Shown here: piece after piece, positions 16,782 to 24,786 of the stretch | How positions within the stretch are numbered: position 1 is the stretch's first letter | Layout: each line of letters begins with the position of its first letter | Origin: Algibacter marinivivus | GTDB lineage: Bacteria; Bacteroidota; Bacteroidia; Flavobacteriales; Flavobacteriaceae | DNA: 64,000 bases | Direction: 5' to 3' | Assembly (NCBI RefSeq): GCF_003143755.1 | Contig: NZ_QFRI01000001.1 | Coordinates: 248,001 to 312,000 of the forward strand | Position numbers and translations under genes: made by a program | Notes under the pieces: generated by a model | Told to the model about the DNA's origin: nothing | What the model saw: the letters and a program-made list of their open reading frames with translations, nothing else | The model's database searches: none

Positions 16782-18446
16782 ATGGAAAATAAAATAATGA
16801 CGCCTTGGCAACGTTTAGTAGGCTTGCTTCAACTAGAAAAAAGGGACATTTTACAAATTTTTTACTACGCCATTTTCGCGGGTATTGTTGCTTTATCCTT
16901 ACCTCTTGGTATTCAAGCTATTATTAACCTCATTCAAGGTGCGCAAATCTCTACATCATGGATAATATTAGTGATTATCGTAACGCTGGGTGTTGCATTT
17001 TCAGGTGCATTACAACTCATGCAACTTAGGATTATTGAAACTATTCAACAACGTATTTTCACAAGATCATCTTTTGAGTTAGCTTACCGTTTCCCAAAAA
17101 TAAAAATGGCAGAATTACGCAACTACTATCCGCCAGAATTAGCGAATCGTTTTTTCGATACATTAACGATTCAAAAAAGTTTATCTAAAATTTTAATTGA
17201 TGTACCAACGGCAGTGCTACAAATTTTATTTGCCTTAATTCTACTATCGTTTTACCATCCATTTTTTATCATTTTTGGATTACTCCTTTTAATCTTAATA
17301 TTTGTAGTTTTTAAATTTACTGCTATTAAAGGTCTTGAAACCAGCTTAAAAGAATCAAAAAACAAATATAAAGTTGCGCATTGGATTCAGGAAATTGCCC
17401 GTTCAGTTATAAGTTTTAAACTCTCAGGAAGCACTAGTTTAGGTATTAGTAAAAATGATGATTTAGTAAATGATTACTTAAAAGCAAGAGAAAGTCACTT
17501 TAAAATATTGATGCTCCAGTTTATTCAAATGATAAGTTTTAAAGTCATTGTAACTGCTAGTTTACTATTAATAGGTGGAGCCTTAGTGTTAAATCAAGAG
17601 ATGAATATTGGGCAGTTTGTAGCAGCAGAAATCATCATCATTTTAGTCATCGCTTCAGTTGAAAAACTTATTCTTGGTCTTGAATCATTTTATGACACTT
17701 TAACTTCATTAGAAAAAATAGGACAAATAGTTGATAAGGATTTAGAAAGTCAAACAGGAGAAACGCCACAATTCAGTAAAGGTATTCATATTGAATTAGA
17801 AAATGTTTCTTATGAAGTTGGTAATAGAGATAAACACATACTTAAAGACATCTCATTAAAAATAAATTCGAAAAGCAGGTTATTAATTCAAGGAGAAAGT
17901 GGCTCTGGAAAGTCAACTTTACTTCGATTAATTGCTGGAGTTATTCAGTCCACTGGCGGTCATGTTTATATAAATGATATGTCCATTAATAGTTTGCACT
18001 TAAACTTTTACAGATCTCAATTAGGTCTTTCTTTATCTGATGAAAGCCCTTTTGAAGGGACTATTAGAGATAATTTAACTTTTGGAAACTCTAATATCAA
18101 AGATGAAAAAATATACGAAATTCTTGATATTGTTGGACTAAAAGCTTTTATAAAAGAACAACCCGAGGGCTTAAATACGGTGCTTTATCCAGATGGCAGA
18201 CAAATGTCTTACTCTTTATCTAAAAAGCTTGTTTTGGCTCGTGCTATACTAAAAGAACCAAAAGTATTAATTCTTGAAGATGCTTTAGATCGTTTTAATA
18301 GATCTGAAACTAAAGCCATAGTAGATTATTTATCACATCCTGACAGACCATGGGCACTCGTTGTAGTTAGTTTTAGTTCAGTTTGGACAGATAAATGTAA
18401 TGAAATCATCATTTTAGAAAAGGGTCAAATAAAATCTAAAAACTAA
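16782..18446 (+). CDS. ABC exporter (type I secretion-like) with degenerate ATPase motifs
   Basis: 554 residues: exporter-type transmembrane domain at about 20-310 (five to six helices), then a nucleotide-binding domain. Walker A GESGSGKST at ~371-379 and Walker B VLILEDALD at ~494-502 are intact. The signature LSGGQ is replaced by SYSLSKK (~475), the Q-loop glutamine by serine (LSLSDESPFEGTI) and the H-loop histidine by VVSFSS (~526). There is no peptidase domain. It is encoded between tetR and an HlyD adaptor, so it should export a peptide, protein or small molecule across both membranes with TolC; the altered motifs suggest unusual energetics. Confidence 0.88.
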   Translation: MENKIMTPWQRLVGLLQLEKRDILQIFYYAIFAGIVALSLPLGIQAIINLIQGAQISTSWIILVIIVTLGVAFSGALQLMQLRIIETIQQRIFTRSSFELAYRFPKIKMAELRNYYPPELANRFFDTLTIQKSLSKILIDVPTAVLQILFALILLSFYHPFFIIFGLLLLILIFVVFKFTAIKGLETSLKESKNKYKVAHWIQEIARSVISFKLSGSTSLGISKNDDLVNDYLKARESHFKILMLQFIQMISFKVIVTASLLLIGGALVLNQEMNIGQFVAAEIIIILVIASVEKLILGLESFYDTLTSLEKIGQIVDKDLESQTGETPQFSKGIHIELENVSYEVGNRDKHILKDISLKINSKSRLLIQGESGSGKSTLLRLIAGVIQSTGGHVYINDMSINSLHLNFYRSQLGLSLSDESPFEGTIRDNLTFGNSNIKDEKIYEILDIVGLKAFIKEQPEGLNTVLYPDGRQMSYSLSKKLVLARAILKEPKVLILEDALDRFNRSETKAIVDYLSHPDRPWALVVVSFSSVWTDKCNEIIILEKGQIKSKN

Positions 18447-18449
18447 ATT

Positions 18450-19808
18450 ATGCTTAATATATCTCATAATCAATTAAATAAAAAGATAGACTTAGCTAAA
18501 TTTAAGTCTGGTAAAAACATCATGAATGTTGAGTATTACAAATACTTTAACAGGTTTTTATTAGCGGCAGCTATTATTGGGTTTATAGTACTGTTTTTAC
18601 CTTGGACACAGAATATAACTGGGCAAGGTATAGTAACGACTTTAAAACCCAATCAACGTCCTCAAACCATACAATCTCAAATACCTGGACGTATTGAAGA
18701 ATGGCGTGTACAAGAAGGTGATTACGTAGAAGCAGGCGATACTATTTTAAGAATCTCTGAGGTGAAGAGTGATTATTTTGATGATAAATTAGTAGAAAGA
18801 ACTAACGATCAAATCAAGGCTAAATCATCTTCAGTTACTGCTTATGATGCCAAAGTAAGTGCCTTAAATAGACAAATTTCTGCTTTAAGAAACGAGCAAA
18901 GTCTAAAACTTAAACAAACTAGAAATAAGTTAATACAATCACGATTAAAAGTAAAAAGTGATAGTATTGATTTAGAAGCTTCTAAAACAAATCTTAAAAT
19001 TGCAGAAACACAATTTAATCGTATTCAAACCTTACAAGAAGAAGGCTTAAAAGCTGTAAAGGATGTTGAAGAAAAACGTTTGAAACTTCAAGAAACTCAA
19101 GCAAAGTTTATTTCGCAAGAGAATAAATATCTAATGAGTCAAAATGAAGTGATTAATGCACAGTTAGAATTATCTAGAACTAATGCAGCTTTTGCAGATA
19201 AGATTTCAAAAGCACAAAGTGATATGTTTACCGCTCAGTCTAGTGGTTTTGATACCCAAGCACAGGTTTCTAAACTAGAAAATGCTTCTACAAATTACAA
19301 ACGCCGTAGTGACTTACTTTATGTAACTGCACCACAAAGCGGATATATTAATAAAGTTTTAAAAGGTGGTATTGGTGTTACTTTTAAAGAAGGTTCTGAA
19401 TTAGTTGGTATTATGCCAGCACAAATTGATTTAGCAGTTGAGACTTTTGTAAGACCTATAGATTTACCATTGTTGCATCCTGGAGAAAAAGTACGTGTAC
19501 AGTTTGATGGATGGCCAGCAATTGTATTTAGCGGATGGCCTAATGTATCTTACGGAACTTACGGCGCAAAAGTAGTGGCGATTGAACGTTTTATAAGTGA
19601 TAATGGTAAATACCGTGTTTTATTAGCACCAGATGAAACAGACCATGAGTGGCCAGAAGCCATACGGGTAGGCTCTGGAGCTAAAACTATTGCATTACTC
19701 GAAGATGTACCAATCTGGTTTGAGTTATGGCGACAAATTAACAGCTTCCCTCCTAATTATTATCAACCAGAAGGAGGAAATGTAGGGTCTAAAAAAGATA
19801 AAAAATAA
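18450..19808 (+). CDS. HlyD-family membrane fusion protein
   Basis: 452 residues. One transmembrane anchor lies at about 35-55, followed by a biotinyl-lipoyl half-motif (RPQTIQSQIPGRIEEWRVQEGDYVEAGDTIL). A long alpha-helical coiled-coil hairpin spans about 120-285, then the second lipoyl half (LYVTAPQSGYINKVLKGGIG) and a beta-barrel domain. It bridges the ABC exporter in the inner membrane and the TolC channel. It starts three bases after the ABC gene. Two hairpins separate it from tolC. Confidence 0.9.
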   Translation: MLNISHNQLNKKIDLAKFKSGKNIMNVEYYKYFNRFLLAAAIIGFIVLFLPWTQNITGQGIVTTLKPNQRPQTIQSQIPGRIEEWRVQEGDYVEAGDTILRISEVKSDYFDDKLVERTNDQIKAKSSSVTAYDAKVSALNRQISALRNEQSLKLKQTRNKLIQSRLKVKSDSIDLEASKTNLKIAETQFNRIQTLQEEGLKAVKDVEEKRLKLQETQAKFISQENKYLMSQNEVINAQLELSRTNAAFADKISKAQSDMFTAQSSGFDTQAQVSKLENASTNYKRRSDLLYVTAPQSGYINKVLKGGIGVTFKEGSELVGIMPAQIDLAVETFVRPIDLPLLHPGEKVRVQFDGWPAIVFSGWPNVSYGTYGAKVVAIERFISDNGKYRVLLAPDETDHEWPEAIRVGSGAKTIALLEDVPIWFELWRQINSFPPNYYQPEGGNVGSKKDKK

Positions 19809-19818
19809 CTTATAATAT

Positions 19819-19839
19819 ATCCCGATATAAAATCGGGAT
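19819..19839. terminator. Hairpin after hlyD
   Basis: ATCCCGAT-ATAAA-ATCGGGAT, an 8-bp perfect stem ten bases after the hlyD stop. The same TCCCGAT/ATCGGGA word occurs inside the structured repeat at 48261-48362, so it may be a dispersed palindromic repeat used as a weak terminator. Confidence 0.5.
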
Positions 19840-19851
19840 TAGTTCAACTTA

Positions 19852-19885
19852 CAATTTTGAGTTCGTAAAAAACTTCTCAAAATTG
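19852..19885. promoter_or_regulatory. 10-bp stem hairpin in the hlyD-tolC spacer
   Basis: CAATTTTGAG (19852-19861) and CTCAAAATTG (19876-19885) form a perfect 10-bp stem with a 14-base loop, 23 bases before the tolC start. It could protect the mRNA end or adjust tolC expression relative to the ABC and adaptor genes. No T-run follows. Confidence 0.5.
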
Positions 19886-19908
19886 AGTTTCACTAAAAAA
19901 GACAAAAA

Positions 19909-21312
19909 ATGAGAGTCATCTTATTAAACATATTATTGTTCTTTAGTTGTTTGGTTTCAGCTCAAGATTCAACCTCGGTTATTACACTTTCAGAATATTT
20001 AGGATATGTAAAATCGTTTCACCCCATTGTGAAACAAGCTAACTTGGTTATCAATGAAAGTGAAGCAAAACTCATGAAAGCGCGTGGTGCTTTTGACCCC
20101 AAATTAGAGGTTGATTATGATAGAAAGAAATTTAAAAACACTGAGTATTTTGATAGACTAAACGCTACGTTTAAAATCCCAACATGGTTTGGTGTAGAGT
20201 TGAAAGGAAACTTTGAAGAAAACACAGGCGATTTTTTAAACCCGCAAGCCTTTGTTCCAGAAGACGGATTATACAGTGCTGGTGTTTCGGTTCCTGTTGC
20301 TCGTGGTTTATTAACAAACAAACGTATGGCAATGTTAAGGCAATCTAGATTATATGTTAAGCAAGCTCAAGCCGACAGACAGTTATTAGTTAATAATATA
20401 TTATACAATGCAACTGTAAGCTATTTTAGCTGGTTGAGATCTTATAATGAAAAGCGAGTTTATGAAGATTTCTTAACTAATGCTGAGATTAGGTTTGATG
20501 GTATAGTGAAGAGTTATGAAGTTGGAGATAAACCAGCAATTGATACTTTAGAAGCTAGAATTGCCTTGAACAATAGAAAGTTGAATTTGGAGAAATCTAG
20601 AATTAAGTTTGTAAAGTCTTCATTAGAATTATCAAACTATTTATGGTTGAATGATAATACACCTATTGAAATTAAAGAGGGAATTGTCCCAGATATAAAT
20701 ACGTTTGCAACTATTGATACTATTTTAAACACTTCGGGTTTAGATATAGAAAATTTTAATATTGAAGACCACCCAAAAATGCAATCATTAGATTATAAAT
20801 ACAGAAGTTTAAATATTGAAAAACGACTCAAATTAAATAACTTATTACCACAAATTGATTTGCAGTATAACTTTTTATCGCAAACACCTGAGGTAGCAAG
20901 ATCGTTTAGCACCTCAGCTTATAAAAGTGGTGTAAATATTAGTTTTCCTTTGTTTTTAAGAAAAGAACGTGGCGATTTAAAACTGGCTAAAATAAAGCTT
21001 CAAGACACTAAGTTTGATATTCAGAATACTAAATTGAGTCTTAAAAATAAGATTGATGCCATTAACCAAGAACTAGATTCTTATGTGTTGCAAAACGATT
21101 ATACTGAAACTATTGTTGAAGATTATGCTAAAATGCTATCTGCCGAAGAACGCAAATTCTTTTTAGGGGAAAGCTCCTTGTTTTTAGTAAATTCTCGAGA
21201 ATCAAAATTGATTGACGCAAAGTTGAAAGCTATTGATATTGAAAATAGTTTCTTTAAAACTAAAGCAAATTTATTTAATGTTTTGGCACTTTCTGAAGTG
21301 CAGATGAACTAG
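19909..21312 (+). CDS. TolC-family outer membrane efflux protein
   Basis: 467 residues. Signal peptide 1-18 ends VSAQD. Two repeats of coiled-coil alpha-barrel sequence follow, with the family pattern of alternating amphipathic helices (LRQSRLYVKQAQADRQLLVNNILYNA; KLQDTKFDIQNTKLSLKNKIDA). This forms the trimeric outer-membrane duct of the tripartite exporter with the two upstream genes. It is the last gene of the operon, 100 bases after hlyD. Confidence 0.9.
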   Translation: MRVILLNILLFFSCLVSAQDSTSVITLSEYLGYVKSFHPIVKQANLVINESEAKLMKARGAFDPKLEVDYDRKKFKNTEYFDRLNATFKIPTWFGVELKGNFEENTGDFLNPQAFVPEDGLYSAGVSVPVARGLLTNKRMAMLRQSRLYVKQAQADRQLLVNNILYNATVSYFSWLRSYNEKRVYEDFLTNAEIRFDGIVKSYEVGDKPAIDTLEARIALNNRKLNLEKSRIKFVKSSLELSNYLWLNDNTPIEIKEGIVPDINTFATIDTILNTSGLDIENFNIEDHPKMQSLDYKYRSLNIEKRLKLNNLLPQIDLQYNFLSQTPEVARSFSTSAYKSGVNISFPLFLRKERGDLKLAKIKLQDTKFDIQNTKLSLKNKIDAINQELDSYVLQNDYTETIVEDYAKMLSAEERKFFLGESSLFLVNSRESKLIDAKLKAIDIENSFFKTKANLFNVLALSEVQMN

Positions 21313-21332
21313 ATTGATGATTTAACTATTAC

Positions 21333-21363
21333 TTGACTTTGTAAAAAATTTCTGCTACCTTCG
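21333..21363 (+). promoter_or_regulatory. Promoter of cassette platform 1
   Basis: TTGAC at 21333, TTTGT at 21338 and TACCTTCG at 21356-21363 give a -33/-7 pair of the Bacteroidetes type (20-base spacer from the first TTG). The same TTTGT-N(13/14)-TAnnTTCG occurs before the sites at 42548 and, on the minus strand, 63888. It lies outside the cassette and would drive whatever is inserted. Confidence 0.65.
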
Positions 21364-21411
21364 TTTAACGTCGGATATAAGTCATTAAAACGACGCATAT
21401 CCGTAAAAACA
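21360..21411 (+). other. Short palindromic site preceding cassette 1 (attC/attI-like)
   Basis: TTCGTTTAACG (21360-21370) contains RYYYAAC. A hairpin follows, CGGATAT (21372-21378) pairing with ATATCCG (21397-21403), with ATAAGTCATT and AAAACGACGC on the inner arms. The left arm TTCGTTTAACG has its exact complement CGTTAAACGAA on the far side of the cassette at 23659-23669, as if one palindromic site had been split by insertion. Confidence 0.65.
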
Positions 21412-21541
21412 TTGCCCACAATTAAACGAAACCCTTAACAAACAAGAAACTGACTAGTTAACTAACTGAAAAACATAGTTCACTCAATCTGAATTTTTAA
21501 ATTCATAAACCCGAATTAACTTCGTGGAAACGAATGAAACA

Positions 21542-23530
21542 ATGAGAAAATTACTTTTATTACTAATATTTATTTTACCGCTAACAATATTTAGTCAAGA
21601 TGAATATTTAGCTAACTTACCTATTAGTGGAGGAGTTTCAGAAATAGGAGTTTCACCTTCAGAAAAGATTTGGATTGCAACTAAAGCTGGTAACACATAT
21701 TACACGGATAAAATAGGTGATTTATGGCATTTTGGACCTTTAGGAACAAAAGACCCATTATCAATTTCAAGTAGAGGAATTTTTGAAAGAGTGAGTTTCT
21801 TTTCAGAAGATATTTTGATGATTTCTGGCTTTATTCACGGAGAAAACTCAAATCAAGATTTTGTGCTTCGTTCAACGGATAAAGGAATAACTTGGAATAA
21901 AGTAAAATTTGGTAAAAGCAGTTGGATTGATGCTTTTTACATAAATGAGAGTGGAAAAGCTTGGATGAGTGGAAATTCTCAACTTATTTACTATACTGAT
22001 AATAATGGGGAAACTTGGAAAAGCTTTGATAAAGCGGGAAATGAAAACGCATTAAGATTTAACACAATTCATTTTGCTAAAGATGAAAAAACAGGCTTAT
22101 TTGGTTCTTTTTGGAATGTCCTTTACAAGACCACTGACAATTGTGAAACTTGGGAGAGATTGCCGACACCATTAGACCAAAAAAAATATAAAAGACTTTC
22201 CAAAGAACATAGACCTGACATAAGAAAAATAAGAATTTTTGGTGATTATTACATAATCAATCAACAAGGTAACATCTTCTATACAAAAAGCGATAATATT
22301 AACTGGATAGAATTACCAAATATATCTGACTTTGAAACCACATCTAATGAATCTATTTATTTAATTGACAAGGATTTAAAAATTGATTTAAGGGATTCAG
22401 AATTCGTTTCTATATGGAAATCCGATAAAGAATTGAGTAGCACACCTTCTGCTATCAACACAAAAAACAAAAGTCTTTTCGTTTTTACTTACGGAGAAAT
22501 TTATAAAATCAACAAGACCGATTTTATAGTTTCAAAGCTTATGACAAATGAAGTGCCAATTAGAGAACCTTACTTAAAAGTAAATTATGGAGGAGAAGAA
22601 ATTGGATTTGATGGAACTACTGTTTTAAGATTTGATAAAAATAGAACGGGATGGTATCGATATATGGAATTACCTGTTAACGTTTCAAACGCTGTTATTT
22701 TTGATAATCAAGTTGTGATTGCAGACAATTATTTAGACAAGAGGTTTGTTGTAAATATTGATGAACAAAAAATTTCTGAATACGAACTTCCAAAATCACT
22801 ATTTAATCTATCGGCAAATAATATAGATAAGTTTTCTATAGAAATAGGAAGTCAAGGTTGTTTTCATAGCGACAGGCAATTCAGAGAATATCGATTAAAA
22901 AACAATTCATTTAAACTCTACAAAAAAGGTAAAGGATTTTTATCCAAAATGGATAAAGAAATAAATCCTCAATTATTAAATGATATAGTCAACGAAATTG
23001 ATAATTCTCGTTTTAAAAAACTAACTGTAAACGATTTAGAAATTTCAAAAAAAGATTTGGACAACTTCAAAGATTTCATCGGTAAAGAAGAACAGAAAAT
23101 AAAGAAAAAAGGCTTTGACCGTTTTGACTTCGAGAATTATTACACGTTTCCAGGTGAAAACACAGATTTTACTTTTTACAAAAATGTGGCTGACAGATTT
23201 GATTCGATTCCAGATGTTGTGATTAACCAAGTATTTAATACTGGATATGGCAATTGGAGTACCACAAGTGTTTGGAGAAAAATAACAATTGTTTTTAAAA
23301 ACGGAGAAGTCTTGACCATTGAAAATTCAGACGATAAACCAAATTATTTATATACACCTTGGATTATAAATTTTAACGGATTAATTATTAAAAGTAACTC
23401 TTTAAAATTAGGTGAGTTCATTAACGAATTAACTAATGGAGATTTATATTCTGATGTTTCCAAAGAAAAAAATTACGCTATTTATAAGGTTTCTGATTTT
23501 CTTTACAAACAGTCACTGAATAAAAAATAA
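21542..23530 (+). CDS. Secreted beta-propeller-like protein of cassette 1
   Basis: 662 residues from ATG 21542, which gives a clean signal peptide (MRKLLLLLIFILPLTIFSQD); an in-frame GTG at 21524 adds six polar residues and is less likely. The first ~350 residues contain sialidase/YCF48-type blade motifs (LRSTDKGITWNKVKFG, YTDNNGETWKSF, KTTDNCETWERL), the Asp-box pattern S/T-x-D-x-G-x-T-W. The second half is not recognised. It is probably exported; the function is unknown. It is the only gene of the cassette and is read from the platform promoter. Confidence 0.75.
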   Translation: MRKLLLLLIFILPLTIFSQDEYLANLPISGGVSEIGVSPSEKIWIATKAGNTYYTDKIGDLWHFGPLGTKDPLSISSRGIFERVSFFSEDILMISGFIHGENSNQDFVLRSTDKGITWNKVKFGKSSWIDAFYINESGKAWMSGNSQLIYYTDNNGETWKSFDKAGNENALRFNTIHFAKDEKTGLFGSFWNVLYKTTDNCETWERLPTPLDQKKYKRLSKEHRPDIRKIRIFGDYYIINQQGNIFYTKSDNINWIELPNISDFETTSNESIYLIDKDLKIDLRDSEFVSIWKSDKELSSTPSAINTKNKSLFVFTYGEIYKINKTDFIVSKLMTNEVPIREPYLKVNYGGEEIGFDGTTVLRFDKNRTGWYRYMELPVNVSNAVIFDNQVVIADNYLDKRFVVNIDEQKISEYELPKSLFNLSANNIDKFSIEIGSQGCFHSDRQFREYRLKNNSFKLYKKGKGFLSKMDKEINPQLLNDIVNEIDNSRFKKLTVNDLEISKKDLDNFKDFIGKEEQKIKKKGFDRFDFENYYTFPGENTDFTFYKNVADRFDSIPDVVINQVFNTGYGNWSTTSVWRKITIVFKNGEVLTIENSDDKPNYLYTPWIINFNGLIIKSNSLKLGEFINELTNGDLYSDVSKEKNYAIYKVSDFLYKQSLNKK

Positions 23531-23578
23531 CTGTGGGCAACAATGTGTATAATTCATTGCTAGTTATAGCCTACTTAC

Positions 23579-23598
23579 GAAAGTCCTCGCGGACTTTC
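23579..23598. terminator. Central hairpin of the attC-like region 1
   Basis: GAAAGTCC-TCGC-GGACTTTC, a perfect 8-bp stem with a tetraloop, 49 bases after the cassette gene stop. It can act as a terminator-like hairpin and is the middle of the larger imperfect palindrome 23545-23653. Confidence 0.6.
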
Positions 23599-23721
23599 TA
23601 TCTGTGATTTATTTGCTAACTTTAGTGCTTAAACACGCAACGAAATCATACACTAGACCGTTAAACGAACTTCTCCAAAAAAGCCTCTCTTTTTGATTTT
23701 AAAACTAGTAAATAGATAAGC

Positions 23722-23813
23722 CCGCGTTAGGGATAGCAGTGGAAAGCCCACAGCCTGACGAAGGAAGTGCGAGGACTTGTAATGGATAGCCCGACCCTTG
23801 TGGTAACGCCCAA
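23722..23813 (+). repeat. 3'-end structured repeat, copy d
   Basis: GCGTTA (23724-23729) pairs with TAACGC (23804-23809). The core reads GGGATAGCAGTGGAAAGCCC...GGATAGCCCGACCCTTGTGG. It lies beyond cassette 1 and downstream of the minus-strand uspA gene, and shares about 60 bases of upstream flank with copies g and i. Confidence 0.8.
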
Positions 23814-23839
23814 AAAGTTTTTATTACTTTTTTATGTGG

Positions 23840-23859
23840 ATTCCTGTCTTCGAAGGAAT
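23840..23859. terminator. Palindromic hairpin downstream of uspA
   Basis: ATTCCT-GTCTTCGA-AGGAAT lies seven bases beyond the uspA stop (minus strand) within the phrase GGATTCCTGTCTTCGAAGG, a dispersed palindromic-repeat type. It is likely the 3' end signal of uspA. Confidence 0.45.
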
Positions 23860-23865
23860 GACAAA

Positions 23866-24699
23866 CTAAATCTTAAACGTCATAACGGGAAGTGTGGAGT
23901 GATTTGCCACATCTTCGCCTATGCTGCCTGCAAAGAAATGCGCTAAGCCTTTTCTGCCATGAGTTGGCACTACTATTAAGTCGGCACCAATTTTATTTGC
24001 AGCGTTTAACACACCCTCCTCAATGGTATAATCAGATGTGTAATGCACGTTTTTCATTTTATCTAAACTGCGCTCTGCCTTAGTAAAAAAGTTTACCGCT
24101 TTTTTCTCGATTTCTAAACTGCTCTGAAACCTATCGTTTGGCAAATTAACATGAATTAAATAGAGTTTGGTATCTGTTTTACTAAACATATTTACAGCAT
24201 TTAGATAAGGTTTTATGGTTTCTTCTGAAAAATCGCAGGCAAAAGCGACTACATCAAAGTTTACATCTGCCACATCATTTTTCACAACTAAAACCGGAAT
24301 ATTTGCGTTACGTACCACACGCTCGGTATTTGACCCCACAAAAAACTCAGCTAGCCCACTTGTACCATGAGAGCCCATAACAATTAGGTCTGCATCGTTT
24401 TTAAGGGCAACTTCATTTACTTCACTAAATACTTTAAAGTGTTTAATAATAGGTGTGGTTTTAATATCATCTAGATAATCTTTCTTTAAAAAATTATCGA
24501 ACTTTTGTTGTGCTAATTGGAGAAAAAAAGCGGCTTTTTGATTTTGAAGTCCGTCTGAAGCCGACAACATAATATCTGACATTTCTAGCATGTGAAGCAC
24601 TAATAATTCGGCACCATATTTTTTAGCCAGTTTTGCAGCCGTTTTTAAAGCATATTCTGATTGTTCAGAAAAATCTACTGGGATAATAATTTTTTTCAT
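23866..24699 (-). CDS. Tandem universal stress protein (UspA family)
   Basis: 277 residues made of two Usp domains (about 1-143 and 144-277). Each ends with the ATP-binding motif G-x2-G-x9-G-S/T: GSHGTSGLAEFFVGSNTERVV and THGRKGLAHFFAGSIGEDV. Tandem Usp proteins in Bacteroidetes respond to stress or oxygen limitation. It lies 87 bases downstream of hemN on the same strand, and hemN has an FNR-type site, so co-expression under low oxygen is plausible; a small TCCCG/CGGGA hairpin sits between them. Confidence 0.92.
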   Translation of the reverse strand: MKKIIIPVDFSEQSEYALKTAAKLAKKYGAELLVLHMLEMSDIMLSASDGLQNQKAAFFLQLAQQKFDNFLKKDYLDDIKTTPIIKHFKVFSEVNEVALKNDADLIVMGSHGTSGLAEFFVGSNTERVVRNANIPVLVVKNDVADVNFDVVAFACDFSEETIKPYLNAVNMFSKTDTKLYLIHVNLPNDRFQSSLEIEKKAVNFFTKAERSLDKMKNVHYTSDYTIEEGVLNAANKIGADLIVVPTHGRKGLAHFFAGSIGEDVANHSTLPVMTFKI

Positions 24700-24715
24700 A
24701 ATTTCTTTTCTTAGT

Positions 24716-24731
24716 TCCCGCTTTTACGGGA
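24716..24731. terminator. Short hairpin between hemN and uspA
   Basis: TCCCG-CTTTTA-CGGGA, a 5-bp stem in the 87-base hemN-uspA spacer. It is weak, without a T-run; it may only attenuate read-through. Confidence 0.3.
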
Positions 24732-24786
24732 GTTACAATTTCAATATTACCATCGATACACAAAAAGACGATGTGTTTATTTTCAA

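Larger units (their letters stand above)
21412..23659 (+). mobile_element. Integron-cassette-like insert 1
   Basis: It starts TTGCCCACA (21412-21420), and just after the gene stop carries the exact complement TGTGGGCAA (23532-23540). An attC-like region follows: left arm GTGTATAATTCATTGC (23545-23560), central hairpin GAAAGTCC-TCGC-GGACTTTC (23579-23598), right arm GCAACGAAATCATACAC (23637-23653). It ends at G/TTAAAC, matching GTTRRRY. It carries one gene. No recombinase is present in the window, so mobility is inferred from structure. Confidence 0.6.

Noticed and set aside
21542-23530. True sialidase or hydrolase assignment for the cassette 1 protein
   Set aside because: Asp-box-like blades are visible, but no catalytic arginine triad or nucleophile could be identified; blades alone only support a beta-propeller-like fold.
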